A stretch of DNA of 26,935 nucleotides from Nitrospinae bacterium AH_259_B05_G02_I21 (GTDB lineage Bacteria; JADFOP01). The notes beneath the pieces are model-generated. The model searched no databases. It was not told where the DNA came from and saw nothing but the letters and a program-made list of their open reading frames with translations. The DNA lies in NCBI GenBank assembly GCA_027717595.1, contig JALLOF010000022.1, forward strand, positions 1 to 26,935, in the 5' to 3' direction. Positions 1-6,107 of the stretch are shown here, piece after piece. A program made the position numbers and the translations under genes. Position 1 is the stretch's first letter. The number at the start of each line of letters is the position of its first letter.

Positions 1-379
1 GATGCTGAGCATCCACCCGCAAACGCTGCGTCTCTACGAACGGGAGGGGTTCGTCAACCCGTCCCGCACCGTTGGCAATACCCGACTCTATTCCCAAAAC
101 GACGTTGAGGAGATTCGCACCATCCTCCGGTTAACTCGGGAGCTTGGTGTCAACCTGGCCGGGGTAGATATCATTCTAAACATGAAGGAAAAGTTCGAGG
201 CGCTCCAGGCGGAGCTCAACGCCCTTTGGCAGACCATCGAGGAGCGCTCACCCCCCCGAAGGCGACCTCAGAAAGCCGCGTCATCAGGGTCAAGGTCGAG
301 CGAGAAGATTAAGCCCCGCAGCCCTTTGATCAGCGAGGAACGACCGTGGTCGACCGCAAGGGTCCATACAAGGGAGTAA
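1..379 (+). CDS. MerR-family regulator, HspR-like (5' end outside window)
   Basis: A winged-helix MerR DNA-binding domain occupies the first 65 or so visible residues: HPQTLRLYEREG, then SRTVGNTRLYSQNDVEEI, then a second helical part containing GVNLAGVDIIL. This pattern is typical of HspR-type heat-shock repressors. A short stretch (EALQAELNALWQTIEE) forms the dimerisation coiled coil, and the tail is basic and low-complexity. The real start lies left of the window; the ATG at base 2 is an internal Met, because the MerR fold needs a few more N-terminal residues. The 3' end overlaps the next gene, a sigma factor, by 34 bases, so the two are probably translationally coupled. The inferred role is transcription control, perhaps of stress genes. 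The ligand or partner is not visible, and no dnaK or dnaJ neighbour is in view. Confidence 0.85.
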   Translation, partial: MLSIHPQTLRLYEREGFVNPSRTVGNTRLYSQNDVEEIRTILRLTRELGVNLAGVDIILNMKEKFEALQAELNALWQTIEERSPPRRRPQKAASSGSRSSEKIKPRSPLISEERPWSTARVHTRE

Positions 380-1200
380 CCGACGACTCCCTTGGGGCGT
401 ACCTCAAGAAAATCAGCAACATCCCGCTGCTGAGCCGCGAGGAAGAGGTTGCCATGGCCCGCCGCATTCAACAGGGCGACACCGAGGCGGAACACGATCT
501 CGTTCGCCACAACCTGAGATACGTCGTCAGCGTGGCGAACCGCTACAAGGGCTCTGGGTTGCCTCTGCTCGACCTGATCAACGAGGGCAACATCGGACTC
601 ATCCAGGCCGCGAGGCGATTCGACCCCGAGCGCGGAGTTAAATTCATCACATACGCCGTCTGGTGGATTCGCCAGGCCATCATGCACGCGCTGGCCGACC
701 AGTCCTCCACGGTGCGGCTGCCGGTCAAGCAGGCGGGCATTCTCTATAAGATTGCCGAGAACTTCAACAAGCTCCAGAAGAAGCTGTCCCGCGACCCCAC
801 GAACGATGAGCTGGCCGAGGTCATGGGCCTGCCCATCGAGGAACTGGAAGCGTTGCTTAGGGTCTATCGAACCCACCTGTCGCTTGATGCGCCGGTCGGC
901 GAATACGAAGACACGAGCTATCTGGACCTGTTGGAGGAGACCGGCATGCCTTCGGTGGAAGAGCAGGTTCTCCACAGCGCGCTGGCCAGCGAGGTCAACT
1001 CGCTGCTCGAGTCGCTTCCACCTCGGGAGCGGAAAGTCCTTCGGATGCGCTTCGGCATAGACGGCAAGCCCCAAACGCTGGAGGAAGTCGGCAAGCAGAT
1101 GAATCTCTCTCGCGAGCGGATCCGCCAGATCGAGAAAAAGGCCAAGGGCCGCCTGAAGGCCCGTGCGCGCCTCAAGGCCGTGCGCGACTATCTAAACTGA
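346..1200 (+). CDS. Primary-type sigma-70 factor (RpoD/SigA/RpoS-like)
   Basis: The 284-residue protein has sigma regions 1.2 to 4.2 but no region 1.1 and no long non-conserved insert. Region 1.2 is LGAYLKKISNIPLLSREEEV. Region 2 includes GNIGLIQAARRFDPERG and the -10 recognition helix YAVWWIRQAI. Region 3 follows, and region 4.2 carries the helix-turn-helix LEEVGKQMNLSRERIRQIE. It directs RNA polymerase to promoters of TTGACA/TATAAT type, several of which occur in this window. The start is GTG, preceded by GCGAGGA. The frame overlaps the upstream MerR-like gene. The compact size fits a group 2 (alternative primary-like) factor as well as a housekeeping factor, so no gene symbol is assigned. 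Confidence 0.93.
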   Translation: MVDRKGPYKGVTDDSLGAYLKKISNIPLLSREEEVAMARRIQQGDTEAEHDLVRHNLRYVVSVANRYKGSGLPLLDLINEGNIGLIQAARRFDPERGVKFITYAVWWIRQAIMHALADQSSTVRLPVKQAGILYKIAENFNKLQKKLSRDPTNDELAEVMGLPIEELEALLRVYRTHLSLDAPVGEYEDTSYLDLLEETGMPSVEEQVLHSALASEVNSLLESLPPRERKVLRMRFGIDGKPQTLEEVGKQMNLSRERIRQIEKKAKGRLKARARLKAVRDYLN

Positions 1201-1221
1201 TCCTCCCCCCGGCTCTGGCTA

Positions 1222-1251
1222 TTGACACAGCCAAGGCGCCTAAGCTATGCT
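1222..1251 (+). promoter_or_regulatory. Sigma-70 promoter for pgsA
   Basis: TTGACA at 1222-1227 is separated by 18 bases from TATGCT at 1246-1251. It lies in the gap after the sigma factor gene and about 75 bases before the pgsA ATG, so pgsA-plsY is probably its own transcription unit. Confidence 0.6.
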
Positions 1252-1327
1252 CCCATCGTCTCCAGCCCACAGGGCCCGGACATCATCTCCAGCGAACCTT
1301 CCACTTCCGGGCGGCTGACGTGCAGTC

Positions 1328-1921
1328 ATGCTGTCATACTTGAAAGAGCAAGCCATCAGGCTCAACGGGACGGCGAAGCTCAGCCTCCCCAATAAGATAA
1401 CGCTGGCCCGGATTTTCATCGTTCCCCTGATTGTAGTCTTTCTCATCCGCCCTTCCGGGTGGAGCAATACCATCGCCGGGGCGCTCTTCATCCTCGCCTC
1501 CCTAACCGACTGGCTCGACGGCCACCTAGCCCGCAGCCGAAACCAGGTCACCGACCTTGGAAAAATGCTCGATCCCATCGCCGATAAAATCCTTGTGGCG
1601 GCGGGCCTCATTCCGCTTGTGGCCCTCGGTCGGGTCCCGGTCTGGATGGCGGTCGTGCTTCTTGGCCGCGAATTCGCCGTCACGGGACTCCGATTTATCA
1701 GCCTCTCGGAGGGGCTCACCATCTCGGCCAGCCGCCTGGGCAAGTACAAGACCATCCTGCAGGTGGTGGCCGTCTCCATGCTTATCCTCCACTTTAAGGT
1801 CCTCCACTTCCACATCATAGGCATGCTGGTGCTGTGGGTTGCCCTCTTCGTAAGCGTCATTTCCGCGGTCGAATACTTCATCAACTACTGGAACCCCAAC
1901 CACAGCCAGGGGACCTCCTGA
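1328..1921 (+). CDS. pgsA: CDP-diacylglycerol--glycerol-3-phosphate 3-phosphatidyltransferase
   Basis: This integral membrane enzyme transfers phosphatidyl from CDP-diacylglycerol to glycerol-3-phosphate, the committed step to phosphatidylglycerol and cardiolipin. The CDP-alcohol phosphotransferase signature DG(x)2AR(x)8G(x)3D(x)3D is intact, running from DWLDG to MLDPIADK at about residues 61-87. The family start NKITLARI and several hydrophobic helices are present. At 197 residues it has the usual length, with a slightly longer N-terminus before LPNKIT; the ribosome binding site is weak, so a later start is possible. plsY follows after 33 bases, so two steps of phospholipid synthesis are encoded together. 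Confidence 0.93.
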   Translation: MLSYLKEQAIRLNGTAKLSLPNKITLARIFIVPLIVVFLIRPSGWSNTIAGALFILASLTDWLDGHLARSRNQVTDLGKMLDPIADKILVAAGLIPLVALGRVPVWMAVVLLGREFAVTGLRFISLSEGLTISASRLGKYKTILQVVAVSMLILHFKVLHFHIIGMLVLWVALFVSVISAVEYFINYWNPNHSQGTS

Positions 1922-1954
1922 GAGGCACGGGCCGAACGAGGAGGTGCCCCTCCC

Positions 1955-2575
1955 TTGCTGACCGCAGCGCTCTGTATAGCCGCGGGCTATCTTGCCGGCT
2001 CGGTCCCGTTTGGTCTGCTCATCGCCCGGGCCCGGCGCGTCAACCTGCGCAGCGCCGGCAGCGGCAACATCGGGGCGACGAACGTCTGGCGTGTGATTGG
2101 GTGGCGCGAGGGCGCCGCCACGTTTGCAGGCGATTTCGCCAAAGGGCTTCTGCCCGCGGTCCTGGCCGCTCGCCTTACGGGTTCGCCGGCAGTGGCGGGC
2201 TTCACCGGCCTGGCGGCCATCGGCGGCCACACATACCCGTGCTTCGCAGGCTTCCGAGGCGGCAAAGGGGTCGCCACGGGGCTAGGCGTCTTTCTCGGAC
2301 TTCTGCCGCTGCCGGCCCTCTTGGCCGCAGCGACCTGGGCCGGGTGCCTGGTCCTTTGGCGCTACGTCTCGCTAAGCTCGATGATCGCCGCCCTCTCCTT
2401 CCCCATCTGGGCGGGCATGCTCCACGCCCCTCCCATCCTCATCGGCCTCGGCGCCCTGGCTGGAGCGTTGGTCGTGTGGCGCCATCGGACAAACCTGGAG
2501 CGCATCGTGGCCGGCCAGGAGCCCAAAGTGGATTGGCGAGAGTGGCCGCCCAGGACAGATCGATCAACAAGCTGA
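1955..2575 (+). CDS. plsY: Glycerol-3-phosphate acyltransferase PlsY
   Basis: PlsY is a membrane enzyme that acylates glycerol-3-phosphate at sn-1 using acyl-phosphate, the first step of phospholipid synthesis in many bacteria. The three PlsY motifs are visible: GSGNIGATNVWR, the glycine- and histidine-containing GGHTYPCFAGFRGGKGVAT, and a conserved C-terminal NLERI segment. About five hydrophobic helices span the 206 residues. The start is TTG with GAGGAGGTG eight bases upstream, the strongest ribosome binding site nearby. A longer plus-strand frame in another phase (1,834-2,646) covers the same bases but encodes an Arg/Pro/Gly-rich nonsense protein. Confidence 0.94.
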   Translation: MLTAALCIAAGYLAGSVPFGLLIARARRVNLRSAGSGNIGATNVWRVIGWREGAATFAGDFAKGLLPAVLAARLTGSPAVAGFTGLAAIGGHTYPCFAGFRGGKGVATGLGVFLGLLPLPALLAAATWAGCLVLWRYVSLSSMIAALSFPIWAGMLHAPPILIGLGALAGALVVWRHRTNLERIVAGQEPKVDWREWPPRTDRSTS

Positions 2576-2628
2576 AGGAGGGTCTCCGGGCGGGTCCCAC
2601 CCCAGAGCCGACGACGACGGATTTTTCC

Positions 2629-2658
2629 TTGACACGAGACGGGTAGCTCTTTTACTTT
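2629..2658 (+). promoter_or_regulatory. Promoter for tRNA-Gly
   Basis: TTGACA at 2629-2634 is followed 18 bases later by a weak -10, TACTTT (2653-2658). Predicted initiation is a few bases before the mature tRNA 5' end at 2675. Confidence 0.5.
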
Positions 2659-2674
2659 AAGAAGTACCGAGAGC

Positions 2675-2749
2675 GCGGGAATAGCTCAGGGGTAGAGCAC
2701 CACCTTGCCAAGGTGGGGGTCGCGGGTTCAAATCCCGTTTCCCGCTCCA
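2675..2749 (+). tRNA. tRNA-Gly (anticodon GCC)
   Basis: A full cloverleaf can be folded. The 7-bp acceptor stem is GCGGGAA/TTCCCGC with discriminator T and encoded CCA. The D arm uses GCTC/GAGC. The anticodon stem is CCACC/GGTGG around the loop TTGCCAA, placing GCC at 2707-2709. The T arm is GCGGG/CCCGT around TTCAAAT. It reads GGC and GGU glycine codons. Confidence 0.96.
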
Positions 2750-2782
2750 CGCAATTCATTATTATATCGTCACTTAGGGAAT

Positions 2783-2815
2783 CGGGCGGGGCTAAGGGTC
2801 GCCGCCCGGCGCCTT
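2783..2815 (+). terminator. Possible terminator after tRNA-Gly
   Basis: CGGGCGG at 2783-2789 pairs with CCGCCCG at 2802-2808, followed by a short pyrimidine stretch with only three consecutive T. The rest of 2,816-3,036 shows no convincing gene. Confidence 0.35.
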
Positions 2816-3036
2816 TCCCCACCATCCTTCCCGCCAATTCCACGTTGCTGTTGGCTTCCGGGCACCCACAGGTTGAGATAGTAAGTAAAAGATGGAATTA
2901 TTTAATCTGAAAAATGCGTGAGGCCTAAGGACTAGAAGCGATAGAGGGGGAACGAGCGAAAGGACGGATGCCGGCAGGCAAGAAAGCCCCTATACGTAAT
3001 TCTCCACAGGATTTTTGGCGGCTGGGATTATTTTTC

Positions 3037-3204
3037 CTACTGCGTGACGTCCGAAACAAATCCGTGCCAGAGCTTATCGATGGTGCTGGCATCTGGCCCC
3101 AAGGGTTCTTTTGTCTTTTTCCCGGCACCGCAGGCTTGCGTAGCGAGCAAAAGAACCGCAAAAAGTAGCACGATAATCGTTCTCTTCCTACTCAATTTAC
3201 CCAT
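3037..3204 (-). CDS. Small lipoprotein, unknown function
   Basis: This 55-residue protein has a lipoprotein signal: basic N-terminus (KLSRKR), hydrophobic core (TIIVLLFAVLLLA) and lipobox LATQAC with the lipidated Cys near residue 24. Only about 30 residues remain after processing, starting GAGKKTKEPLGPD. The chosen ATG at 3202-3204 has GAGGAAG eight or so bases upstream; an in-frame extension to 3276 lacks such a site and would spoil the signal peptide. It is predicted to be anchored in the periplasmic face of a membrane. No family is recognised. It is divergent from the STAS gene at 3,377. Confidence 0.65.
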   Translation of the reverse strand: MGKLSRKRTIIVLLFAVLLLATQACGAGKKTKEPLGPDASTIDKLWHGFVSDVTQ

Positions 3205-3376
3205 AATATTCTTCCTCTTCCCTCCGTGTCCTTCCGAAATCTCTTCCACAGGGTACAACATACTTGCCCCAACCACAATCCCCCCCGGTGGCCCCGCCTC
3301 AATAATATCAGTTCCTCTCGGTCATCTGGGGATGGTAGAATGCCGAGGCGAAGGAAGCGTGGAGGCGAGCAGCGAT

Positions 3377-3727
3377 ATGGAGCCCCGAGTGGAAGTCAGT
3401 GTCGAGCGGGCGGGCGGCGGCATCGTCATCGTGGCCCTCTCAGGGGAAATCGATAAAAACTCCTCACCCCAGGTTCGCAACACCCTGGTCCCGTTGTTTG
3501 CCGAGAAACTGAGGGCCGTGGTGGTCGACCTCTCCGGGGTGAGCTACATCGACTCCTCAGGCATCGCAACGCTCACCGAAGGGCTGCAGCTGTCCCACCG
3601 AAGCGGCATGGCTTTTCGCCTGTCCGGGATGCCCCCGGAAATCAAGCGCGTCTTCGAGGTGGCGAGACTTGAGGGCATCTTTGAGGTATTCGACACGCGT
3701 GAGGCAGCCTTGGAGGGCCTGGCCTGA
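3377..3727 (+). CDS. STAS-domain anti-sigma factor antagonist
   Basis: The 116-residue protein is a single STAS domain. The central motif VVVDLSGVSYIDSSGIATL carries the Ser pair that an anti-sigma kinase phosphorylates in SpoIIAA/RsbV-type proteins, followed by helices LTEGLQLS and EIKRVFEVARLEGIFEVF. In known systems the unphosphorylated form binds the anti-sigma kinase and frees the sigma factor. No RsbW-type kinase is next to it. The start is taken as ATG 3377, with GGAGG eleven bases upstream; GTG 3359 or ATG 3332 are in-frame alternatives. The open frame runs upstream to 3044, but that part is antisense to the lipoprotein gene and unlike any STAS protein. Confidence 0.85.
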   Translation: MEPRVEVSVERAGGGIVIVALSGEIDKNSSPQVRNTLVPLFAEKLRAVVVDLSGVSYIDSSGIATLTEGLQLSHRSGMAFRLSGMPPEIKRVFEVARLEGIFEVFDTREAALEGLA

Positions 3728-3747
3728 AAAGCGCCCGCCGATGATGC

Positions 3748-3776
3748 TTGACAAGATGGCGTAAACTCACTAGGTT
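3748..3776 (+). promoter_or_regulatory. Weak promoter-like element
   Basis: TTGACA (3748-3753) is followed 17 bases later by TAGGTT, a poor -10. No gene starts downstream on this strand; the only thing it could drive is the base-paired stretch at 3,815-3,959. Confidence 0.25.
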
Positions 3777-3835
3777 CAATTGTGCCGGGCGGGCTCAATT
3801 CGCGCTTCCCGGTCCAAAGAGGAGTGACCGGTCGG

Positions 3836-3952
3836 GCGGTGACACCGGCGGTGAATTTGTGTCCTTAGGTGTAGCGGAGTCGTTTTGGTCGGAGGCGGCC
3901 GCCACCATAGAGAGATACGACCATCGCCTTCACTTCCATAAGGTGTCACCGC
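3836..3952. repeat. Long-range 11-bp perfect inverted repeat
   Basis: GCGGTGACACC at 3836-3846 is the exact complement of GGTGTCACCGC at 3942-3952. Just outside, AAAGAG at about 3816-3821 can pair with CTCTTT at 3954-3959. The stretch between the STAS and ligase genes (3,728-4,024) has no convincing protein gene. It could encode a folded RNA or a paired protein-binding site. Confidence 0.4.
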
Positions 3953-4024
3953 TCTCTTTAGTTCCCCCAATACCACCACACCGAATGACAGCGGCGAAAC
4001 CAGACTGAACGATAGGCTTGTCGA

Positions 4025-5095
4025 CTAGGTCGAAGGCGAGTGCCGCTGGCTGATTGCCCGGAGGATGGTATCGGGAATGGTACGGCGCGGACCCAGCCCG
4101 AGCACTACGTGGGGCGGCGTATCGAGCACCCGATCCACCACCTTGGCGATGGAACTCCACTCCGGCAAGCACCCGGGCAGGGCCTCCTCTAGGGCGGCAA
4201 CGGCGGGCCAGTCGGCGAGGAACTCGCCCAGCAGACATACCTGTCCCAGACGGGAATCGTCCTCCAGGGCGAGGGCCACGTGGAAGCTTCCCAGTTGGCT
4301 GGGCACCCGGGCGGTGCGGTCCAGCGAGGCCGGTGGGGTGCGGTCGGCCCGCCAGGCCTCCTGCGCGAAGGTCTCCGCGAAGGCGGAGTCGGCCTGAGCC
4401 CGCACTTCCTCCGGCAGCGGCTCGATCGGAATCGTGGCCCCCACGTGCTCGGCGAACCCTTCCCTGATGGCCTCCAGCACCCGCTCCAGCTTGGGCGTGG
4501 CGCCCAAGGCCTCGCTCAGGGTGATGCACCCCTCGGGTGCCAGCAGGTCGTCCCGGTCCTCTAGGCGCCCGCCAGAGTCGGCGAGGCGTGGGGCTGCCTC
4601 GGCCAATGACGTGCTCCAGGCCAGGTGGAACTGGACGAGCGGCCGGCCTGCCTCGTCGATGTCGAAGGCGACGTGGCCCACTGCCCTCTTCTCAAGGGTT
4701 ATGAGGTCGCGGCCAGGGTACATGACATTGAGACGGAGCCGCTCGAGGCCGCGAAGGACGCCCCGCACGTAGCGGTTGAGGATGAGGTCGGAGGTGAGGG
4801 GGCGCTGCTGGATGGTAAGGTCGGTGAGTCCTGGGGCCGCCACTGAGACCTCGAGGATGCCTGGGCCCACCGGCACGAGGCGTCCGCCGGTGATCCGCCG
4901 CTGGACGTCCGGACGCCCCCAGGCGCTCTTCGCAATGGGCTGATAGCGGCCAAACAGCAGGCCCTCTGTTGCGCCTAGACCCATCCGGAGCAGGGCCGGC
5001 CCGCCGGGGGCGCAGCGGGCCCGCAGGACCGCATCGAGCGCCTGGCTCTGGTCCGGATCGATGGGGTTGGTTCGAAAAGCGTGTAAGGGCGTCAT
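4025..5095 (-). CDS. Lipoate-protein ligase A-like protein (BPL/LplA/LipB fold), divergent
   Basis: The fold is recognisable from RRITGGR (the RRxxGGG loop of LplA), PGILEVSVAAP, the second conserved segment YPGRDLITLEKRAVGHVAF, and a C-terminal accessory domain (GSFHVALALEDDSRLGQVCLLGEF) typical of lipoate ligases. Family members attach lipoate or octanoate to E2 and H proteins. Two features are unusual. The RKVSGSA-type loop that carries the catalytic Lys in E. coli LplA appears here as KRAVGHV, with Arg at the aligned place, and the His that usually follows the GGG loop is missing. It may therefore use another acyl donor or substrate. ATG 5095 is chosen; TTG 5104 is in frame, and neither has a clear ribosome binding site. 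Confidence 0.75.
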   Translation of the reverse strand: MTPLHAFRTNPIDPDQSQALDAVLRARCAPGGPALLRMGLGATEGLLFGRYQPIAKSAWGRPDVQRRITGGRLVPVGPGILEVSVAAPGLTDLTIQQRPLTSDLILNRYVRGVLRGLERLRLNVMYPGRDLITLEKRAVGHVAFDIDEAGRPLVQFHLAWSTSLAEAAPRLADSGGRLEDRDDLLAPEGCITLSEALGATPKLERVLEAIREGFAEHVGATIPIEPLPEEVRAQADSAFAETFAQEAWRADRTPPASLDRTARVPSQLGSFHVALALEDDSRLGQVCLLGEFLADWPAVAALEEALPGCLPEWSSIAKVVDRVLDTPPHVVLGLGPRRTIPDTILRAISQRHSPST

Positions 5096-5224
5096 CGTCA
5101 ACAATCTACCAGCCGAGAGGCCACATGACCAGTGCAGGCGGAGCGGCGACAGGGGGGCCGAGCCAATCGCCCCCTTCCCCCGCTGCCCTTGCTCTGGCTC
5201 TGGCCCGACCGAAGGAGGGAGACC

Positions 5225-5647
5225 GTGTCATACCTTAAAACAAAATGGCAAGCCAATATCGATAAGGTAGCCTTCGTAAAGGCGTTTCCCGGTCGGCAGA
5301 CGGAGTGGCAGGCCGCCGTGGGCAAGACCGTTGAAACGGTGGTTCCGGTTCCAACGGCCGAGGAGCCTGTCGTCATCGTCTTCACCGACGGTGATTTCCT
5401 CATCGCCCCGAAGCTCAAGGACACCCCCAAGGAAATCCTCCTAGCCCTGAAGGAAGCCAAGCCCGCCCTGGAGCGGTTCCACGCCGAGGCCTATCAGAGG
5501 CTCGAGGAGCTTTCGGCCCGCGATCGCGAGATGACCCGCAAGGCCCGGATGGAGCGGATTGTGGATGCCGTTAGGAACAACATCGACAAGATGCCTGGGC
5601 TCAAGGAGGCCTTGGTGGAACTGCTGGACGAGCGGAATGAGGCGTAA
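5225..5647 (+). CDS. Conserved-looking protein of unknown function
   Basis: This 140-residue soluble protein starts with GTG directly after a strong AAGGAGGG, which fixes the start against the longer open frame from 5,132 (Pro/Arg-rich, non-protein-like). The N-terminal half has strand-like segments (TVETVVPVPTAEEPVVIVFTDG, GDFLIAP). The C-terminal half is helical and charged (KEILLALKEAKPALERFHAEAYQRLEEL and KARMERIVDAVRNNI). No signal peptide, membrane segment or known motif is seen. It is the last gene before the ABC-transporter promoter and is separated from it by about 130 bases. Confidence 0.75.
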   Translation: MSYLKTKWQANIDKVAFVKAFPGRQTEWQAAVGKTVETVVPVPTAEEPVVIVFTDGDFLIAPKLKDTPKEILLALKEAKPALERFHAEAYQRLEELSARDREMTRKARMERIVDAVRNNIDKMPGLKEALVELLDERNEA

Positions 5648-5778
5648 CGGCCCCGCGCGTCGCCCTACCCTCTTCCAACGCCGCCCCACGGCCGCCATGG
5701 GTGTGGCCCCTCCCCACGACGACCGGGACAGAGTGATTCGAGGCCCGTCCGTCAACCAGAAAGTGCCTGAATTTTCAA

Positions 5779-5808
5779 TTGACACGAGCCCCTCGGGGGC
5801 CTTAATAT
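5779..5808 (+). promoter_or_regulatory. ABC-transporter operon promoter with inverted repeat in the spacer
   Basis: TTGACA (5779-5784) is followed 18 bases later by TAATAT (5803-5808). The spacer contains GCCCC-TCG-GGGGC (5788-5800), a perfect inverted repeat centred between the two promoter boxes. That is a classical operator position, so a repressor or MerR-type activator is plausible. The TGACACGAG sequence resembles the tRNA-Gly promoter region but that one lacks the repeat. Confidence 0.65.
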
Positions 5809-6107
5809 AGAGCCCACCTGCAGGGTCGCCCTGCAGCCCCCCCTCCTTCGCGCACCTTAAGCGGAGACCTAAGACTGCAGCCACACACTCGTAAGGCGGC
5901 GACGTCAATCAGGCAAGCGCATGCCTCTTTTGACGAGGTGATGGGTGCCTCTGAAACCACACCAGGGCATTCACGCCATCATAACCCATTGCCGCATCGT
6001 ACACATACAGCGAGCAAGGGGGTGGGTGAAACCCATGAGCGGATTCGAGCTCCGTGGGGGCACACGGCCCGAGGCTTGAGGTGTCATCGTAGTTAAGGAG
6101 GATCGAT
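5809..6107 (+). promoter_or_regulatory. Long 5' leader of the ABC operon, starting with a hairpin
   Basis: Near the predicted start of transcription a perfect 8-bp hairpin occurs, CTGCAGGG-TCG-CCCTGCAG at 5818-5836. The remaining roughly 270 bases contain further small hairpins, for example CCGTG/CACGG just after 6050, and end in AAGGAGG before the ATG. No known riboswitch consensus was recognised. No protein gene is seen in 5,648-6,107. Confidence 0.45.

Noticed and set aside
1834-2646. 270-codon plus-strand frame over plsY
   Set aside because: Arg/Pro/Gly-rich and without motifs; plsY in another phase has all family motifs and a strong ribosome binding site.
3044-3376. N-terminal extension of the STAS protein
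   Set aside because: No STAS homology; overlaps the lipoprotein gene on the other strand; a better start exists at 3,377.
3748-4008. 86-codon plus-strand frame after the STAS gene
   Set aside because: Begins in intergenic sequence with no ribosome binding site and an unprotein-like composition.
5837-6107. Known riboswitch (glycine, TPP, cobalamin and others)
   Set aside because: None of their conserved core sequences could be found in the leader.
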